A DNA stretch of 64,000 nt from Streptomyces collinus Tu 365 (GCF_000444875.1 NC_021985.1:1488001-1552000); one strand, 5' to 3'; counted from the first letter of the stretch, positions 42,112 through 50,418 are shown. Notes: a model not told the origin generated them from the letters alone. Numbers and translations are program-made.

Positions 42112-43062
42112 ATGGATCACAGCGGGCACGGCATGAACATGGATCTGCCGCCGTTCACGCTGGGGCGGGGGCTCGAGTGGTCCGCAGACCCGTTCTTCCT
42201 CGTCGCCTGCCTGCTCGGGCTCGGCCTGTACGGCTGGGGCGTGCTGCGGCTGCGGCGGCGGGGGGACGCGTGGCCCGTGGCCCGTACGGTGTCGTACCTC
42301 GTCGGTGTGGTGACCATCGGGCTGATGATGTGCACCCGGTTGAACGACTACGGCATGGTCATGTTCAGCGTGCACATGGTCCAGCACATGGTGATCAGCA
42401 TGCTGTCGCCGATCCTGATCCTGCTCGGCGCGCCGGTCACGCTGGCGCTGCGCGCGCTGCCGGTGGCCGGCAAGGGCCGCACCGGTCCCCGCGAACTGCT
42501 GCTGGCGCTGCTGCACAGCCGCTACATGCGGATCGTCACCCACCCGGCGTTCACCATCCCGCTGTTCATCGCGAGCCTGTACGCGCTGTACTTCACCCCG
42601 ATCTTCGACTTCCTGATGGGCTCGCGGGCCGGGCACATCGCGATGATGGTGCACTTCCTCGCCGTGGGTGTGGCGTTCTTCTGGCCGATCATCGGCGTGG
42701 ACCCGGGTCCGCACCGGCCGGGCCATCTGATGCGGATGCTCGAACTGTTCGCGGGCATGCCGTTCCACGCGTTCTTCGGCATCGCGCTGATGATGGGCTC
42801 CACGCCCATGGTCGCGACGTTCCGGAACCCGCCGGCCTCGCTCGGCATCGACGCGCTGTCCGACCAGAACGCGGCCGGCGGCATCGCCTGGGCGTTCAGC
42901 GAGATCCCGTCCGTGCTGGTGCTGATCGCGCTCCTGTTCCAGTGGTACGGCTCGGAGCAGCGGCAGGCCAAGCGCAAGGACCGGGCTGCCGACCGGGACG
43001 GCGACAAGGAGCTGGAGGCGTACAACGCCTATCTGGCCTCCCTCAGCACGCGCGAGGGCTGA
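42112..43062 (+). CDS. ctaG: CtaG-type cytochrome c oxidase assembly membrane protein
   Basis: 316 aa from an ATG at 42112 with AGGAG 8 nt upstream. N-terminus MDHSGHGMNMD is Met/His-rich, suited to copper binding. Seven hydrophobic segments follow, with HMVQHMVISMLSPILILLGAP and FAGMPFHAFFGIALM containing membrane-embedded His/Met residues typical of the caa3_CtaG family. It helps insert copper into the terminal oxidase. The next gene, a tiny membrane protein, follows after 92 bp. Confidence 0.9.
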   Translation: MDHSGHGMNMDLPPFTLGRGLEWSADPFFLVACLLGLGLYGWGVLRLRRRGDAWPVARTVSYLVGVVTIGLMMCTRLNDYGMVMFSVHMVQHMVISMLSPILILLGAPVTLALRALPVAGKGRTGPRELLLALLHSRYMRIVTHPAFTIPLFIASLYALYFTPIFDFLMGSRAGHIAMMVHFLAVGVAFFWPIIGVDPGPHRPGHLMRMLELFAGMPFHAFFGIALMMGSTPMVATFRNPPASLGIDALSDQNAAGGIAWAFSEIPSVLVLIALLFQWYGSEQRQAKRKDRAADRDGDKELEAYNAYLASLSTREG

Positions 43063-43154
43063 GGGCCCGCGTGCGGAACCGGCACGCGCGGTATCCCGTC
43101 CGGGCCCGGATCGGGGCACCATGGGGGGCAACGGTTCATGAGGAGGGTGTCGCC

Positions 43155-43346
43155 ATGCCCGGTTCCCTGCCCGGTTCCCCGTCCGGTTCCACCAGCGGCG
43201 CCACCAAGGCGATGGGGGCGATGACCGTCGGCGGGCTGGTCCTCGTCACGGCCTACACCGTCGCCCTCGGCAGCAACGGCTGGCTGTGGTTCGGCTGGGT
43301 GGTGCTGGGGCTGCTGACACTCGCCATGATCGTCACCCAGCCGTAG
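43155..43346 (+). CDS. Small membrane protein next to ctaG
   Basis: 63 aa; ATG at 43155 preceded by GAGGAGGG. Ser/Gly/Pro-rich N-terminus (1-16) then two hydrophobic helices (MTVGGLVLVTAYTVAL and LWFGWVVLGLLTLAMIV) filling the rest. Function unknown; the location suggests a link to CtaG or the respiratory chain, but nothing in the sequence proves it. Confidence 0.7.
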   Translation: MPGSLPGSPSGSTSGATKAMGAMTVGGLVLVTAYTVALGSNGWLWFGWVVLGLLTLAMIVTQP

Positions 43347-43383
43347 CGGCGTGTTCCCGGGCGCGGCTGATTACAGTGCCCGC

Positions 43384-43869
43384 ATGAACAGCAGGACCGC
43401 GCCCTTCGACGATCTCGACCGCAGAATCGTCACCGCCCTGATGGCGAACGCCAGGAGCAGCTTCGCCGAGATCGGCGCGACGATCGGGCTGTCGTCCACC
43501 GCGGTCAAACGTCGCGTGGACCGGCTGCGGGAGACCGGTGTCATCACCGGGTTCACGGCGACCGTGCGGCCCTCCGCGCTCGGCTGGCGCACGGAGGCGT
43601 ACGTCGAGGTGTACTGCGAGGGCGCGGCCCCGCCCCGGCGGCTGGCCGAGGTGGTGCGCAACCACCCGGAGATCACGGCGGCCATGACGGTCACCGGGGG
43701 CGCGGACGCGCTGCTGCACGTGCGGGCGCGGGACGTGGAGCACTTCGAGGAGGTGCTGGAGCGGATCCGCGTCGAGCCCTTCATCCGGAAGACGATCAGC
43801 GTGATGGTGCTGTCCCACCTTCTCCCGGAAAGCCCGGAAGCCGGCGCCACCCATGCGGCACCGGAGTAG
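43384..43869 (+). CDS. Lrp/AsnC-family transcriptional regulator
   Basis: 161 aa. HTH (residues about 12-60: DDLDRRIVTALMANARSSFAEIGATIGLSSTAVKRRVDRL) and a C-terminal RAM domain (YVEVYCEGAAPPRRLAEVV, VTGGADALLHVRARD). The ATG at 43384 has little leader and may be leaderless. It precedes ddaH-rocD, and palindromes lie in the gap, so it probably controls arginine/ornithine catabolism in response to an amino acid (inference). Confidence 0.9.
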   Translation: MNSRTAPFDDLDRRIVTALMANARSSFAEIGATIGLSSTAVKRRVDRLRETGVITGFTATVRPSALGWRTEAYVEVYCEGAAPPRRLAEVVRNHPEITAAMTVTGGADALLHVRARDVEHFEEVLERIRVEPFIRKTISVMVLSHLLPESPEAGATHAAPE

Positions 43870-43910
43870 CCCGCGTCCAAACGCAGAAGTCGTGCGTCGT
43901 GCGGAAGAAG

Positions 43911-43998
43911 TACGCAATGATGCTGCGTATCCGCGCAGCTTTCCTTTCTTGTCCCGCGTGTCCCTCCGTTTCTACCGTGGTGTCACGCCTCAGTGACA
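43911..43998. promoter_or_regulatory. Two palindromes upstream of ddaH-rocD (likely Lrp/AsnC sites)
   Basis: TACGCA-ATGATGC-TGCGTA at 43911-43929 (6-bp arms) and TGTCAC-GCCTCA-GTGACA at 43981-43998 (6-bp arms), 70 bp apart, about seven helical turns. Both lie between the Lrp-type gene and ddaH. The second is 26 bp before the ddaH start. Confidence 0.6.
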
Positions 43999-44023
43999 CT
44001 CAGGAAAGCGGAGGGAACACTCT

Positions 44024-44833
44024 GTGGCCGAAAGCCGTGTGCCGCGCAGTCGGCGCTTCCTCGTCTGCGAACCCAGACACTTCGCCGTGCAGTACGCGAT
44101 CAATCCCTGGATGCACCCCGACCGGCCGGTCGACGTCGACCTCGCCCGTGAGCAGTGGCAGGACCTGATCCGCACCTACCGGGCCCACGGCCACACCGTG
44201 GACTCGGTGGAGCCGGTGCCGGGCCTGCCCGACATGGTCTTCTCCGCCAACGCGGCCTTCGTGGTCGGCGGCCGGGTCTTCGGCTCCCTGTTCCACGCCC
44301 CGGAGCGGCGCCCCGAGTCGCTGCACTACGACACCTGGTTCAAGGCGGCCGGGTACGCCGTCCACCGCCCCGAGTCGGTCACCGAGGGCGAGGGCGACCT
44401 GGTGTGGACCGGTCGGTACGTGCTGGCCGGCACCGGGTTCCGCACCACCCGGGAGGCGCACCGGGAGGCGCAGGAGTTCCTGGGGCACCCGGTGATCGGC
44501 CTGACCCTGGTGGACCCGTACTTCTACCACCTGGACACGGCCCTGTTCGTCCTCGACGAGGACAACATCGTCTACTACCCGGAGGCGTTCTCGCCGGGCA
44601 GCCGGGAGGTGCTGCGGCGCCTGTTCCCGGACGCGGTGCTCGCCACCCGCGACGACGCGATGGCGTTCGGCCTGAACTCCGTGTCCGACGGCCGGCACGT
44701 GTTCATCGCGCCCCAGGCCGAGGCGCTGTCCGGGCGCCTGGCCGACCATGGTTACGTCCCCGTCCCCGTCGACCTGTCGGAGTTCCACAAGGCCGGCGGT
44801 GGCATCAAGTGCTGCACCCAGGAGATCCGCTGA
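44024..44833 (+). CDS. ddaH: N(G),N(G)-dimethylarginine dimethylaminohydrolase / arginine-modifying amidinotransferase family
   Basis: 269 aa, GTG start at 44024 with GGAGGG 8 nt upstream. Guanidine-modifying fold: NPWMHPDRP, PDMVFSANAAFV (substrate Asp/Asn), EGEGDLVWTG, FYHLDTALFVLDED with the catalytic His, and GGIKCCTQE with the nucleophilic Cys near the C-terminus. It releases dimethylamine (or ammonia) from (dimethyl)arginine to give citrulline. Its stop overlaps the rocD start (TGATG), so the pair is co-translated. Confidence 0.88.
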   Translation: MAESRVPRSRRFLVCEPRHFAVQYAINPWMHPDRPVDVDLAREQWQDLIRTYRAHGHTVDSVEPVPGLPDMVFSANAAFVVGGRVFGSLFHAPERRPESLHYDTWFKAAGYAVHRPESVTEGEGDLVWTGRYVLAGTGFRTTREAHREAQEFLGHPVIGLTLVDPYFYHLDTALFVLDEDNIVYYPEAFSPGSREVLRRLFPDAVLATRDDAMAFGLNSVSDGRHVFIAPQAEALSGRLADHGYVPVPVDLSEFHKAGGGIKCCTQEIR

Positions 44834-46059
44834 TGACCGCACCCGCGCGCACGCGTACGTCCGACGACCTCATCCGGGCGGAGGAGCCGGTCCTCGCGCA
44901 CAACTACCACCCGCTGCCCGTGGTCGTCGCCCGGGCCGAGGGGTCCTGGGTCGAGGACGTCGAGGGCCGCCGCTACCTGGACATGCTGGCGGGCTACTCG
45001 GCGCTGAACTTCGGTCACCGGCACCCCGCGCTGATCGAGGCCGCGCACCGCCAGCTGGACCTGCTGACGCTGACCTCGCGGGCCTTCCACAACGACCGGC
45101 TCGCCGGGTTCGCCGAGCGGCTCGCCGCGCTCACCGGCCTCGACATGGTGTTGCCGATGAACACCGGCGCCGAGGCGGTGGAGAGCGGCGTCAAGGTGGC
45201 CCGCAAGTGGGCGTACGACGTGAAGGGCGTCCCCGCCGACCGGGCCACGATCGTGGTGGCGGCGGGGAACTTCCACGGCCGTACGACGACCATCGTCAGC
45301 TTCTCCACCGACGAGCAGGCCCGGGCGGGCTTCGGCCCCTTCACACCGGGGTTCCGGGTCGTGCCGTACAACGACCTGGCCGCGCTGGAGGCGGCGGTCG
45401 ACGAGACGACCGCCGCGGTGCTGCTGGAGCCCATCCAGGGCGAGGCCGGGGTGATCATCCCGGACGAGGGCTATCTGGCGGGGGTGCGCGAGCTGACCCG
45501 CCGCAAGGGCTGTCTGTTCGTCGCGGACGAGATCCAGTCCGGTCTCGGCCGCACCGGCCGCACGCTCGCCGTCGAGCACGAGGACGTCGTCCCGGACGTG
45601 CTGCTGCTCGGCAAGGCGCTCGGCGGCGGCATCGTGCCGGTGTCGGCGGTGGTGGCCCGGCGCGAGGTGCTCGGTGTGCTGCACCCGGGCGAGCACGGCT
45701 CCACCTTCGGCGGCAACCCGCTCGCCGCGGCGGTCGGCACGGCGGTGGTCGAGCTGCTGGAGACCGGGGAGTTCCAGCGCCGGGCGGCCGAGCTCGGACT
45801 CGTGCTGCGCGGCGGCCTGACCGAGCTGGTCGGCAAGGGTGTGACCGGCTTCCGCTCGCGTGGCCTGTGGGCGGGTGTCGACGTCGACCCGGCGCTCGGC
45901 ACGGGCCGGGAGATCAGCGAGCGCCTGATGCGGGAGGGCGTGCTGGTCAAGGACACGCACGGCTCCACGATCCGGCTGGCGCCCCCGCTGACCATCTCGG
46001 CCGACGAGCTGCGCTCCGCGCTCGGCGCGCTGGAGAAGGTGCTCACCGAGGGCAGCTGA
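44833..46059 (+). CDS. rocD: Ornithine aminotransferase
   Basis: 408 aa PLP fold type [18 protein letters not shown] and [15 protein letters not shown] are typical of ornithine transaminase; [13 protein letters not shown] and [16 protein letters not shown] carry the PLP-binding Asp and Lys. It converts ornithine and 2-oxoglutarate to glutamate semialdehyde and glutamate. Directly coupled to ddaH; a strong terminator follows at 46097. Confidence 0.93.
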   Translation: MTAPARTRTSDDLIRAEEPVLAHNYHPLPVVVARAEGSWVEDVEGRRYLDMLAGYSALNFGHRHPALIEAAHRQLDLLTLTSRAFHNDRLAGFAERLAALTGLDMVLPMNTGAEAVESGVKVARKWAYDVKGVPADRATIVVAAGNFHGRTTTIVSFSTDEQARAGFGPFTPGFRVVPYNDLAALEAAVDETTAAVLLEPIQGEAGVIIPDEGYLAGVRELTRRKGCLFVADEIQSGLGRTGRTLAVEHEDVVPDVLLLGKALGGGIVPVSAVVARREVLGVLHPGEHGSTFGGNPLAAAVGTAVVELLETGEFQRRAAELGLVLRGGLTELVGKGVTGFRSRGLWAGVDVDPALGTGREISERLMREGVLVKDTHGSTIRLAPPLTISADELRSALGALEKVLTEGS

Positions 46060-46096
46060 GACGGGGACAAGACGGGATGAGACAGGGGTGAGACGG

Positions 46097-46133
46097 GGGC
46101 GGGGCCCGGCCGGTGACCGGCCGGGCCCCGCCC
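46097..46133. terminator. Bidirectional hairpin terminator between rocD and the DUF305 gene
   Basis: A perfect 17-bp stem (GGGCGGGGCCCGGCCGG and its complement) with a TGA loop, located between convergent genes. It probably serves both. Confidence 0.88.
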
Positions 46134-46161
46134 GTTGTGTCGCCGCTCAGCCCGTCGTCGC

Positions 46162-46863
46162 TCAGCCCGCGCTCTCGCCGAGCAGCCTCTTCATCTCCGC
46201 GATCTCGGCGCTCTGAGCGGTCGCGATGGCGGCCGCCGCGCGCTTGGCGGGGCCGTACGCGCCCTTGCCGCGCTCGGTGGCCGCCATCGCGACGGCGCCC
46301 TGGTGGTGTTCGACCATCAGGGACAGGAACCGGGTGTCGAAGTCCCTGCCGGTGGCCTTCCTCAGGGCGGCCATGTCGTCGTCGCCCATCATGCCGGGCA
46401 TGCGGGCCGCACCGGGCGTGCCGGTCGCGCCGCCGTGGTTCGCGTGGTCCATGCCGGGCATGCCGGCCATGCCGTCCCGGCCCGTGTGGCCGGCGTGGTC
46501 GGTGCCGGCCGCGGGGACCTGCTCGTGCCAGCCCTTCAGCCAGCCGGTCATGGTGCGGATCTCCGGGGCCTGTGCCTTCTCGATGCGCGCGGCCAGGTCC
46601 TTCACCTCGGGCGAGGAGGCCCGGCCGGCGGCGAGGCGTGCCATCTCCAGGGCCTGCCGGTGGTGCGGGATCATGCCCTGCGCGAAGGCCACGTCCTGGG
46701 CGTTGTGGGTCGCGGCGCCGGGCGCGCCGGTGGCGGCGGACCCGCCGTGGGCCGCGTGGGCTCCCGCGTCGCCGCCGTCGGCGCCGCAGGCGGCGAGGAC
46801 GAGGGACGCGGCGCCGGCCACCACGGCGAGGGCGGTGCGGCGTGTCAGGGTACGGACGGTCAT
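46162..46863 (-). CDS. DUF305 lipoprotein (metal-associated)
   Basis: 233 aa. Lipobox LAAC after a signal segment (AVVAGAASLVLAAC). Two DUF305 ferritin-like helical repeats, each with a paired-His motif: MIPHHRQALEMA and MVEHHQGAVAMA. Between them is a Met/His/Gly-rich loop (about 122-160). DUF305 proteins often accompany copper-resistance genes. ATG at 46863 is preceded by AGGAG. It follows the small His-rich secreted protein by 76 bp in the same orientation. Confidence 0.88.
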   Translation of the reverse strand: MTVRTLTRRTALAVVAGAASLVLAACGADGGDAGAHAAHGGSAATGAPGAATHNAQDVAFAQGMIPHHRQALEMARLAAGRASSPEVKDLAARIEKAQAPEIRTMTGWLKGWHEQVPAAGTDHAGHTGRDGMAGMPGMDHANHGGATGTPGAARMPGMMGDDDMAALRKATGRDFDTRFLSLMVEHHQGAVAMAATERGKGAYGPAKRAAAAIATAQSAEIAEMKRLLGESAG

Positions 46864-46939
46864 GCTGAACTCCTGCTGAAGGTAGGGATCTTCGGGCACG
46901 CGTGGGAGCACGGCCGCACGCCGTGCGGCCGTCGGGCCT

Positions 46940-47341
46940 CTAGATCCGCAGGAGTTGGAGTTCCGCCAGGGAGGGTGGCGCGCGGGCGCCGTCGGGTGCG
47001 CCCGCCGTGCAGGTTCGCGGTGCACCGGCCGGCACCGGGTCGGCCAGCGGGTCGGGGACGAGCACGGGCGGCTGGGGTGCGCCGGTGACCGCGCCGGACG
47101 CGCAGGTGGGATCGGCGTGGTGGGGACGGTGGTCCCCGCAGTGGCCGTCGCCTCCGGGGCAGTCGTCCTGGGCGGTGAGCACGGTCCCCTGGTGCGGGGA
47201 GCCGGCGTGCGCGGCGTGGGCGGTGCCGCCGCCGGGGGCCAGCGCGTGCATGCCGAACAGGCCGGCCAGTACCGCGAGGACGAGCAGCGCACGCCACGGC
47301 CGCCGGGGCGGTCGCGGGGGCTGCTGTCCGGTGCTGCGCAT
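46940..47341 (-). CDS. Small His/Cys-containing secreted or membrane-anchored protein (DUF6153-like)
   Basis: 133 aa. The ATG at 47341 was chosen over 47350 because AGGA lies at normal distance. One hydrophobic signal-anchor (ALLVLAVLAGLFGMHAL), then a region with spaced His and Cys (DDCPGGDGHCGDHRPHHADPTC) and a Pro/Ala-rich tail. The pattern matches the streptomycete DUF6153 proteins that precede DUF305 genes. Probably a periplasm-equivalent metal-binding protein (inference). Confidence 0.72.
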   Translation of the reverse strand: MRSTGQQPPRPPRRPWRALLVLAVLAGLFGMHALAPGGGTAHAAHAGSPHQGTVLTAQDDCPGGDGHCGDHRPHHADPTCASGAVTGAPQPPVLVPDPLADPVPAGAPRTCTAGAPDGARAPPSLAELQLLRI

Positions 47342-47504
47342 CGGGGACATCCTACGAGGCGGCGGCGGCCGGGCTCACGGGGACCCGCCGCGACGCTGTC
47401 GTCCAGGCGGCGTGGAGCGCCTTCGCCCGGCTCCGGTCGCTCCACCCGGGCACCGCGGATCCTCCCCGTGGCGGGCGCCGGGGCGGCCGGATCAGCCGCG
47501 GGCA

Positions 47505-47999
47505 TCAGCCACGCGGAGGGTGTGCGGAGGTCCGGGAGCGCCCGTACCAGTCGTGCACCACGGTGCTGTCCACCACGAGGTCCTGGACGGACGCCCGGCG
47601 CCGGCTGACCGGGATCCACAGCAGGCCCAGCGGGAAGACCAGATACAGCAGCGCCCGCAGCACGGCGGCGACCGGTCCGAGCCGCGCCCCGGACCTGCGG
47701 GTGACCCGCAGGCCCATCAGATGGTCGCCGGCGGTGCGCCCGGCGGTGCCCCAGCTGCCCGCCAGGTAGACGAGCGCGACGGCGGAGCCGAGGATCGCGC
47801 CGCCTCCGAAACCCAGGTCGGGGTACCCGCCGGGCGGGCCGAGGAGCAGATGGCCGAGCGCCGCCCAGCCGAGTTCGACGGCCGCGACGACGGCGAGGAC
47901 CACGAGGACGTCGACCGCCGCCGCGATCACCCGCGAGACGATCCCGGCCGGTCGTCCCTGGACGACCGCCGGGTGGTGCGCGGGCGCCATCGAGGTCAC
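47505..47999 (-). CDS. RDD-family membrane protein
   Basis: 164 aa. Three hydrophobic segments and the RDD-type motifs: GIVSRVIAAAVDVLVV near the N-terminus and GRTAGDHLMGLRVTRRSG; the C-terminus carries a SVQDLVVDSTVV segment. GTG start at 47999 overlaps the stop of the nonapeptide-repeat gene (GTGA). Function of RDD proteins is often transport or anchoring. Tight coupling implies that the two proteins work together. Confidence 0.8.
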   Translation of the reverse strand: MTSMAPAHHPAVVQGRPAGIVSRVIAAAVDVLVVLAVVAAVELGWAALGHLLLGPPGGYPDLGFGGGAILGSAVALVYLAGSWGTAGRTAGDHLMGLRVTRRSGARLGPVAAVLRALLYLVFPLGLLWIPVSRRRASVQDLVVDSTVVHDWYGRSRTSAHPPRG

Positions 48000-49183
48000 G
48001 GGGCCTCCGCTCCGCCGCCCGGGTCACCGGGCCGCCCGCCGGGCGGTGGCCGGGACTCGGGTCCCGCCCCGTCCCCGTCCGGGCCGCCGCGGTGCAGCAG
48101 CCGCTCGGCGATCCGGTCCACGAACCGGTCGGCACGGGCGTTCTGTTCACGGAACGTGTCCAGCGTCTCCGCCGTGATGCTGCCCCCGGTGTCCCGGACG
48201 ATCCGCCCGACGTCCAGGTCCTCCAGGACCCGCTCGGTGTACGTCAGCAGGTCCACCCGGGCGAGGACCGCGTCGATGTCGAGCCGCCGGGCGACCCGGT
48301 CGACGTCCAGCCGGTCGGCCACGGCGTCGAGGTCGACACGGTCGACGACGGCGTCCACGTCGACGCGGTCGATCACGCCGTCGACGTCGACGTGGCCGAT
48401 CACGGCGTCGAGATCGACCCGGGCCAGGAGGGCGTCGAGGTCGACCCGGGCCAGGGCCGCGTCCAGGTCGATCCGGGCGAGCACCGCGTCCAGGTCGAGG
48501 CGGGACAGCAGGGCGTCCGGGTCGATCCGCCCGGCGACGCGGTCCACGTCCAGCCGGCCGGCCACCGCGTCCAGGTCCACGCGGGACAGGAGGGTGTCGA
48601 CGTCGACCCGGGCGAGGAGGGCGTCGACGTCGACCCGGGCGAGCACCGCGTCCAGGTCGAGGCGGGACAGGACGGCGTCGAGGTCGATGCGGCGGGCGAT
48701 CCGGTCGACGTCCAGCCGGTCGGTCACCGCGTCCAGGTCGATCTCGTCGACGACCGCCGCCGTCAGGGCTCTGACCACGGCACGCGCGAGCGGTCGCGCC
48801 TCGTTCCGGGCCCGCTCCCGTTCCGCGGCCCCCCGCGCGCTCCAGTGGGCGACCCTGCGGTCCACCGCGTGCAGCACGGTCGGGGGCACGAGCAGCCGCG
48901 TCGTGGCGCGCGCCCAGTTCCCGGCCCGGTCGGCCGTGTCCGCGACCGCGGACACCGAGCGGCGCTGCACTTCGAGGGCGAGGCCGAGCACGGCGTCGCC
49001 GAGCGGCCCCGGCCGGCCCGGACGCCGATAGCGGGGGCGCGCGGCGGCCACCGTCTGCGCGGCGATGTCGGCGAGGCCCACGACCAGCCGGGTGACACCG
49101 GTGACCAGGGGCCGGGCCAGGGCGTCGCCGCCCGTTCCACCGGCCGGGGACGAGAGGGGCGGGTCGCCCGCGGTGCTGCTCAC
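47996..49183 (-). CDS. Protein with 18 nonapeptide repeats, function unknown
   Basis: 395 aa from a GTG at 49183 (start uncertain; in-frame GTG at 49201 and an ATG at 49324 inside the divergent promoter are alternatives). Residues about 1-145 are helical and amphipathic (LARPLVTGVTRLVVGLADIAAQTVAAARPRY...). Then come 18 contiguous 9-residue repeats of the form D-[LVI]-D-[AR]-[VL]-x-x-[RH]-[LVI] without a single indel. A helical segment (LLTYTERVLEDLDVGRIV...) and a Gly/Pro-rich tail follow. No known domain, catalytic motif or transmembrane helix. It overlaps the RDD gene start and is divergent from a DUF4396 gene behind a CsoR-like palindrome. Confidence 0.8.
   Translation of the reverse strand: MSSTAGDPPLSSPAGGTGGDALARPLVTGVTRLVVGLADIAAQTVAAARPRYRRPGRPGPLGDAVLGLALEVQRRSVSAVADTADRAGNWARATTRLLVPPTVLHAVDRRVAHWSARGAAERERARNEARPLARAVVRALTAAVVDEIDLDAVTDRLDVDRIARRIDLDAVLSRLDLDAVLARVDVDALLARVDVDTLLSRVDLDAVAGRLDVDRVAGRIDPDALLSRLDLDAVLARIDLDAALARVDLDALLARVDLDAVIGHVDVDGVIDRVDVDAVVDRVDLDAVADRLDVDRVARRLDIDAVLARVDLLTYTERVLEDLDVGRIVRDTGGSITAETLDTFREQNARADRFVDRIAERLLHRGGPDGDGAGPESRPPPGGRPGDPGGGAEAP
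48254..48739 (-). repeat. Eighteen 27-bp tandem coding repeats
   Basis: The 486 bp divide exactly into 18 units of 27 bp, each coding a nonapeptide such as DLDAVLARV, DVDALLARV or DVDRVARRL. A higher-order doublet (DLDAVxxRL + DVDRxAxRI/L) recurs at units 1-2, 7-8 and 16-17. Asp at positions 1 and 3 and the hydrophobic at 9 are almost invariant. Confidence 0.92.
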
Positions 49184-49276
49184 ACCGGCATCGGACCACA
49201 CCGGGCCCCCGGCTGCCCTCACCCGCCGTGGGTGATCTCCCCACCCGTCCTCACCCACCCGTGGCCACCTTCTGGA

Positions 49277-49296
49277 ATACCCCCCAGGGGTATACT
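49277..49296 (+). promoter_or_regulatory. CsoR-like operator overlapping the DUF4396 promoter
   Basis: ATACCCC-CCA-GGGGTAT at 49277-49293 is a perfect 7-bp palindrome and fits TACCC-N5-GGGTA, as recognised by streptomycete CsoR copper repressors. A TATACT -10-like hexamer (49291-49296) overlaps its right arm, so repressor binding would block the polymerase. The DUF4396 start lies about 40 bp downstream. Confidence 0.7.
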
Positions 49297-49337
49297 GTTG
49301 GCGTCTGGTGAACCACACCGACACGGGGAGGCCGACG

Positions 49338-49928
49338 ATGGATCACAGTGAGCACAGGCACCACGAGAGGCACGAAAACCACGAGAGCCACGAGAGCCAC
49401 GAGAGCCACGAGGAGCTTGGACCCCGCGGGCACGGGCGCCGCGAACAGGACGCGCAGCACGAGCACCCGCACGTACACCACCAGCACTCCGCCGGCACCT
49501 CCTGGCGCACGGCCGCCCAGGCGACGCTGCACTGCCTGACCGGTTGCGCCATCGGCGAGGTGCTGGGCATGGTCGTCGGCACGGCGGCCGGGCTGGGCAA
49601 CGCGGGCACCGTCGTCGTCTCGATCGCCCTGGCCTTCGTCTTCGGCTACGCGCTCACGATGCGGGGCGTCCTGCGCGCCGGACTCCCCGTGCGGCAGGCG
49701 CTGAAGGTCGCGCTGGCCGCGGACACGATGTCGATCGCGGTGATGGAGCTGATCGACAACACGGTGATGGTGGGCGTCCCCGGCGCCATGGACGCGGGCC
49801 TGTCGCAGGCGCTGTTCTGGATCTCGCTCGCGGTGTCCCTGGTCCTGGCCTTCGCGCTGACGACGCCGGTGAACCGGTGGATGATCGGCCGCGGCATGGG
49901 GCACGCGGTGGTGCACGCGTACCACTGA
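49338..49928 (+). CDS. Histidine-rich DUF4396 membrane protein
   Basis: 196 aa from an ATG at 49338 with GGGGAGG 6-7 nt upstream; an in-frame GTG at 49308 is an alternative. Residues 1-60 contain about 20 His, many in HES/HEN/HEH steps, an evident metal-binding tail. The DUF4396 domain follows: TLHCLTGCAIGEVLGMVVG, LAFVFGYALTM, DTMSIAVMELIDNTVM, and FALTTPVNRWMIGRGMGH, about four membrane helices. Behind a CsoR-like palindrome, it probably handles copper at the membrane (inference). Confidence 0.83.
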   Translation: MDHSEHRHHERHENHESHESHESHEELGPRGHGRREQDAQHEHPHVHHQHSAGTSWRTAAQATLHCLTGCAIGEVLGMVVGTAAGLGNAGTVVVSIALAFVFGYALTMRGVLRAGLPVRQALKVALAADTMSIAVMELIDNTVMVGVPGAMDAGLSQALFWISLAVSLVLAFALTTPVNRWMIGRGMGHAVVHAYH

Positions 49929-49944
49929 CGTACGGTCCGTGCGG

Positions 49945-50265
49945 TCACCTCACGTACGCCATGCGGTCCACCCACTGGGACAGCGTGAGCGAGCCGGCCA
50001 GGGTCTTGCGGGCCGAGCCGTCGCGGCGGCATCGGCGCTCCGGGCGATGGCGCGGCCGCCGCTCGGAGCCGTCGTCGGTCAGGGCCTCGCGCAGGGTGGC
50101 CAGGTGGCCGGCCACGGCGGCGAGGCAGTCGTACTCGTCGCGGCACGCGGCGCAGACCGCCAGGTGCGGGACCACGGCCGCGGCCTCCAGGGGCGTCAGC
50201 AGCTTCAGGGCGTGACCGGCCAGCAGGTCGCGGTACGCGCGGCAGTCCTCGACGGAAGCGGACAT
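49945..50265 (-). CDS. Orphan zinc-finger anti-sigma-like protein
   Basis: 106 aa; ATG at 50265 with GAGAGGAG 7 nt upstream. HLAVCAAC gives the H-x3-C-x2-C zinc motif of ZAS-type anti-sigma factors, in a short helical domain (1-65). The tail (66-106) is Arg-rich and without a membrane helix, so the protein is soluble. No sigma-factor gene is adjacent, unlike usual anti-sigma loci. It converges on the DUF4396 gene, 16 bp from its end. Confidence 0.75.
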   Translation of the reverse strand: MSASVEDCRAYRDLLAGHALKLLTPLEAAAVVPHLAVCAACRDEYDCLAAVAGHLATLREALTDDGSERRPRHRPERRCRRDGSARKTLAGSLTLSQWVDRMAYVR

Positions 50266-50418
50266 GGGGCGACTCCTCTCCGTGGTACGACGCGAGGCGT
50301 GCTGTGACACGCCGGAAGGGGTTTCGGGGGGGTCCGGCGATACCGGCCCGGACCAGTCCCCTGCGTCGTGCCTCCAGACTCGCCCAGGAGCACCCCTCGG
50401 CGCGTCGTCCCGGCGCAG

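Noticed and set aside
48092..49351. Plus-strand ORF of 419 aa rich in VDVDP/VQVDPG repeats
   Set aside because: Complement of the 27-bp repeats. The minus-strand frame has the regular nonapeptide and the 4-nt overlap with RDD, so this is its antisense image.
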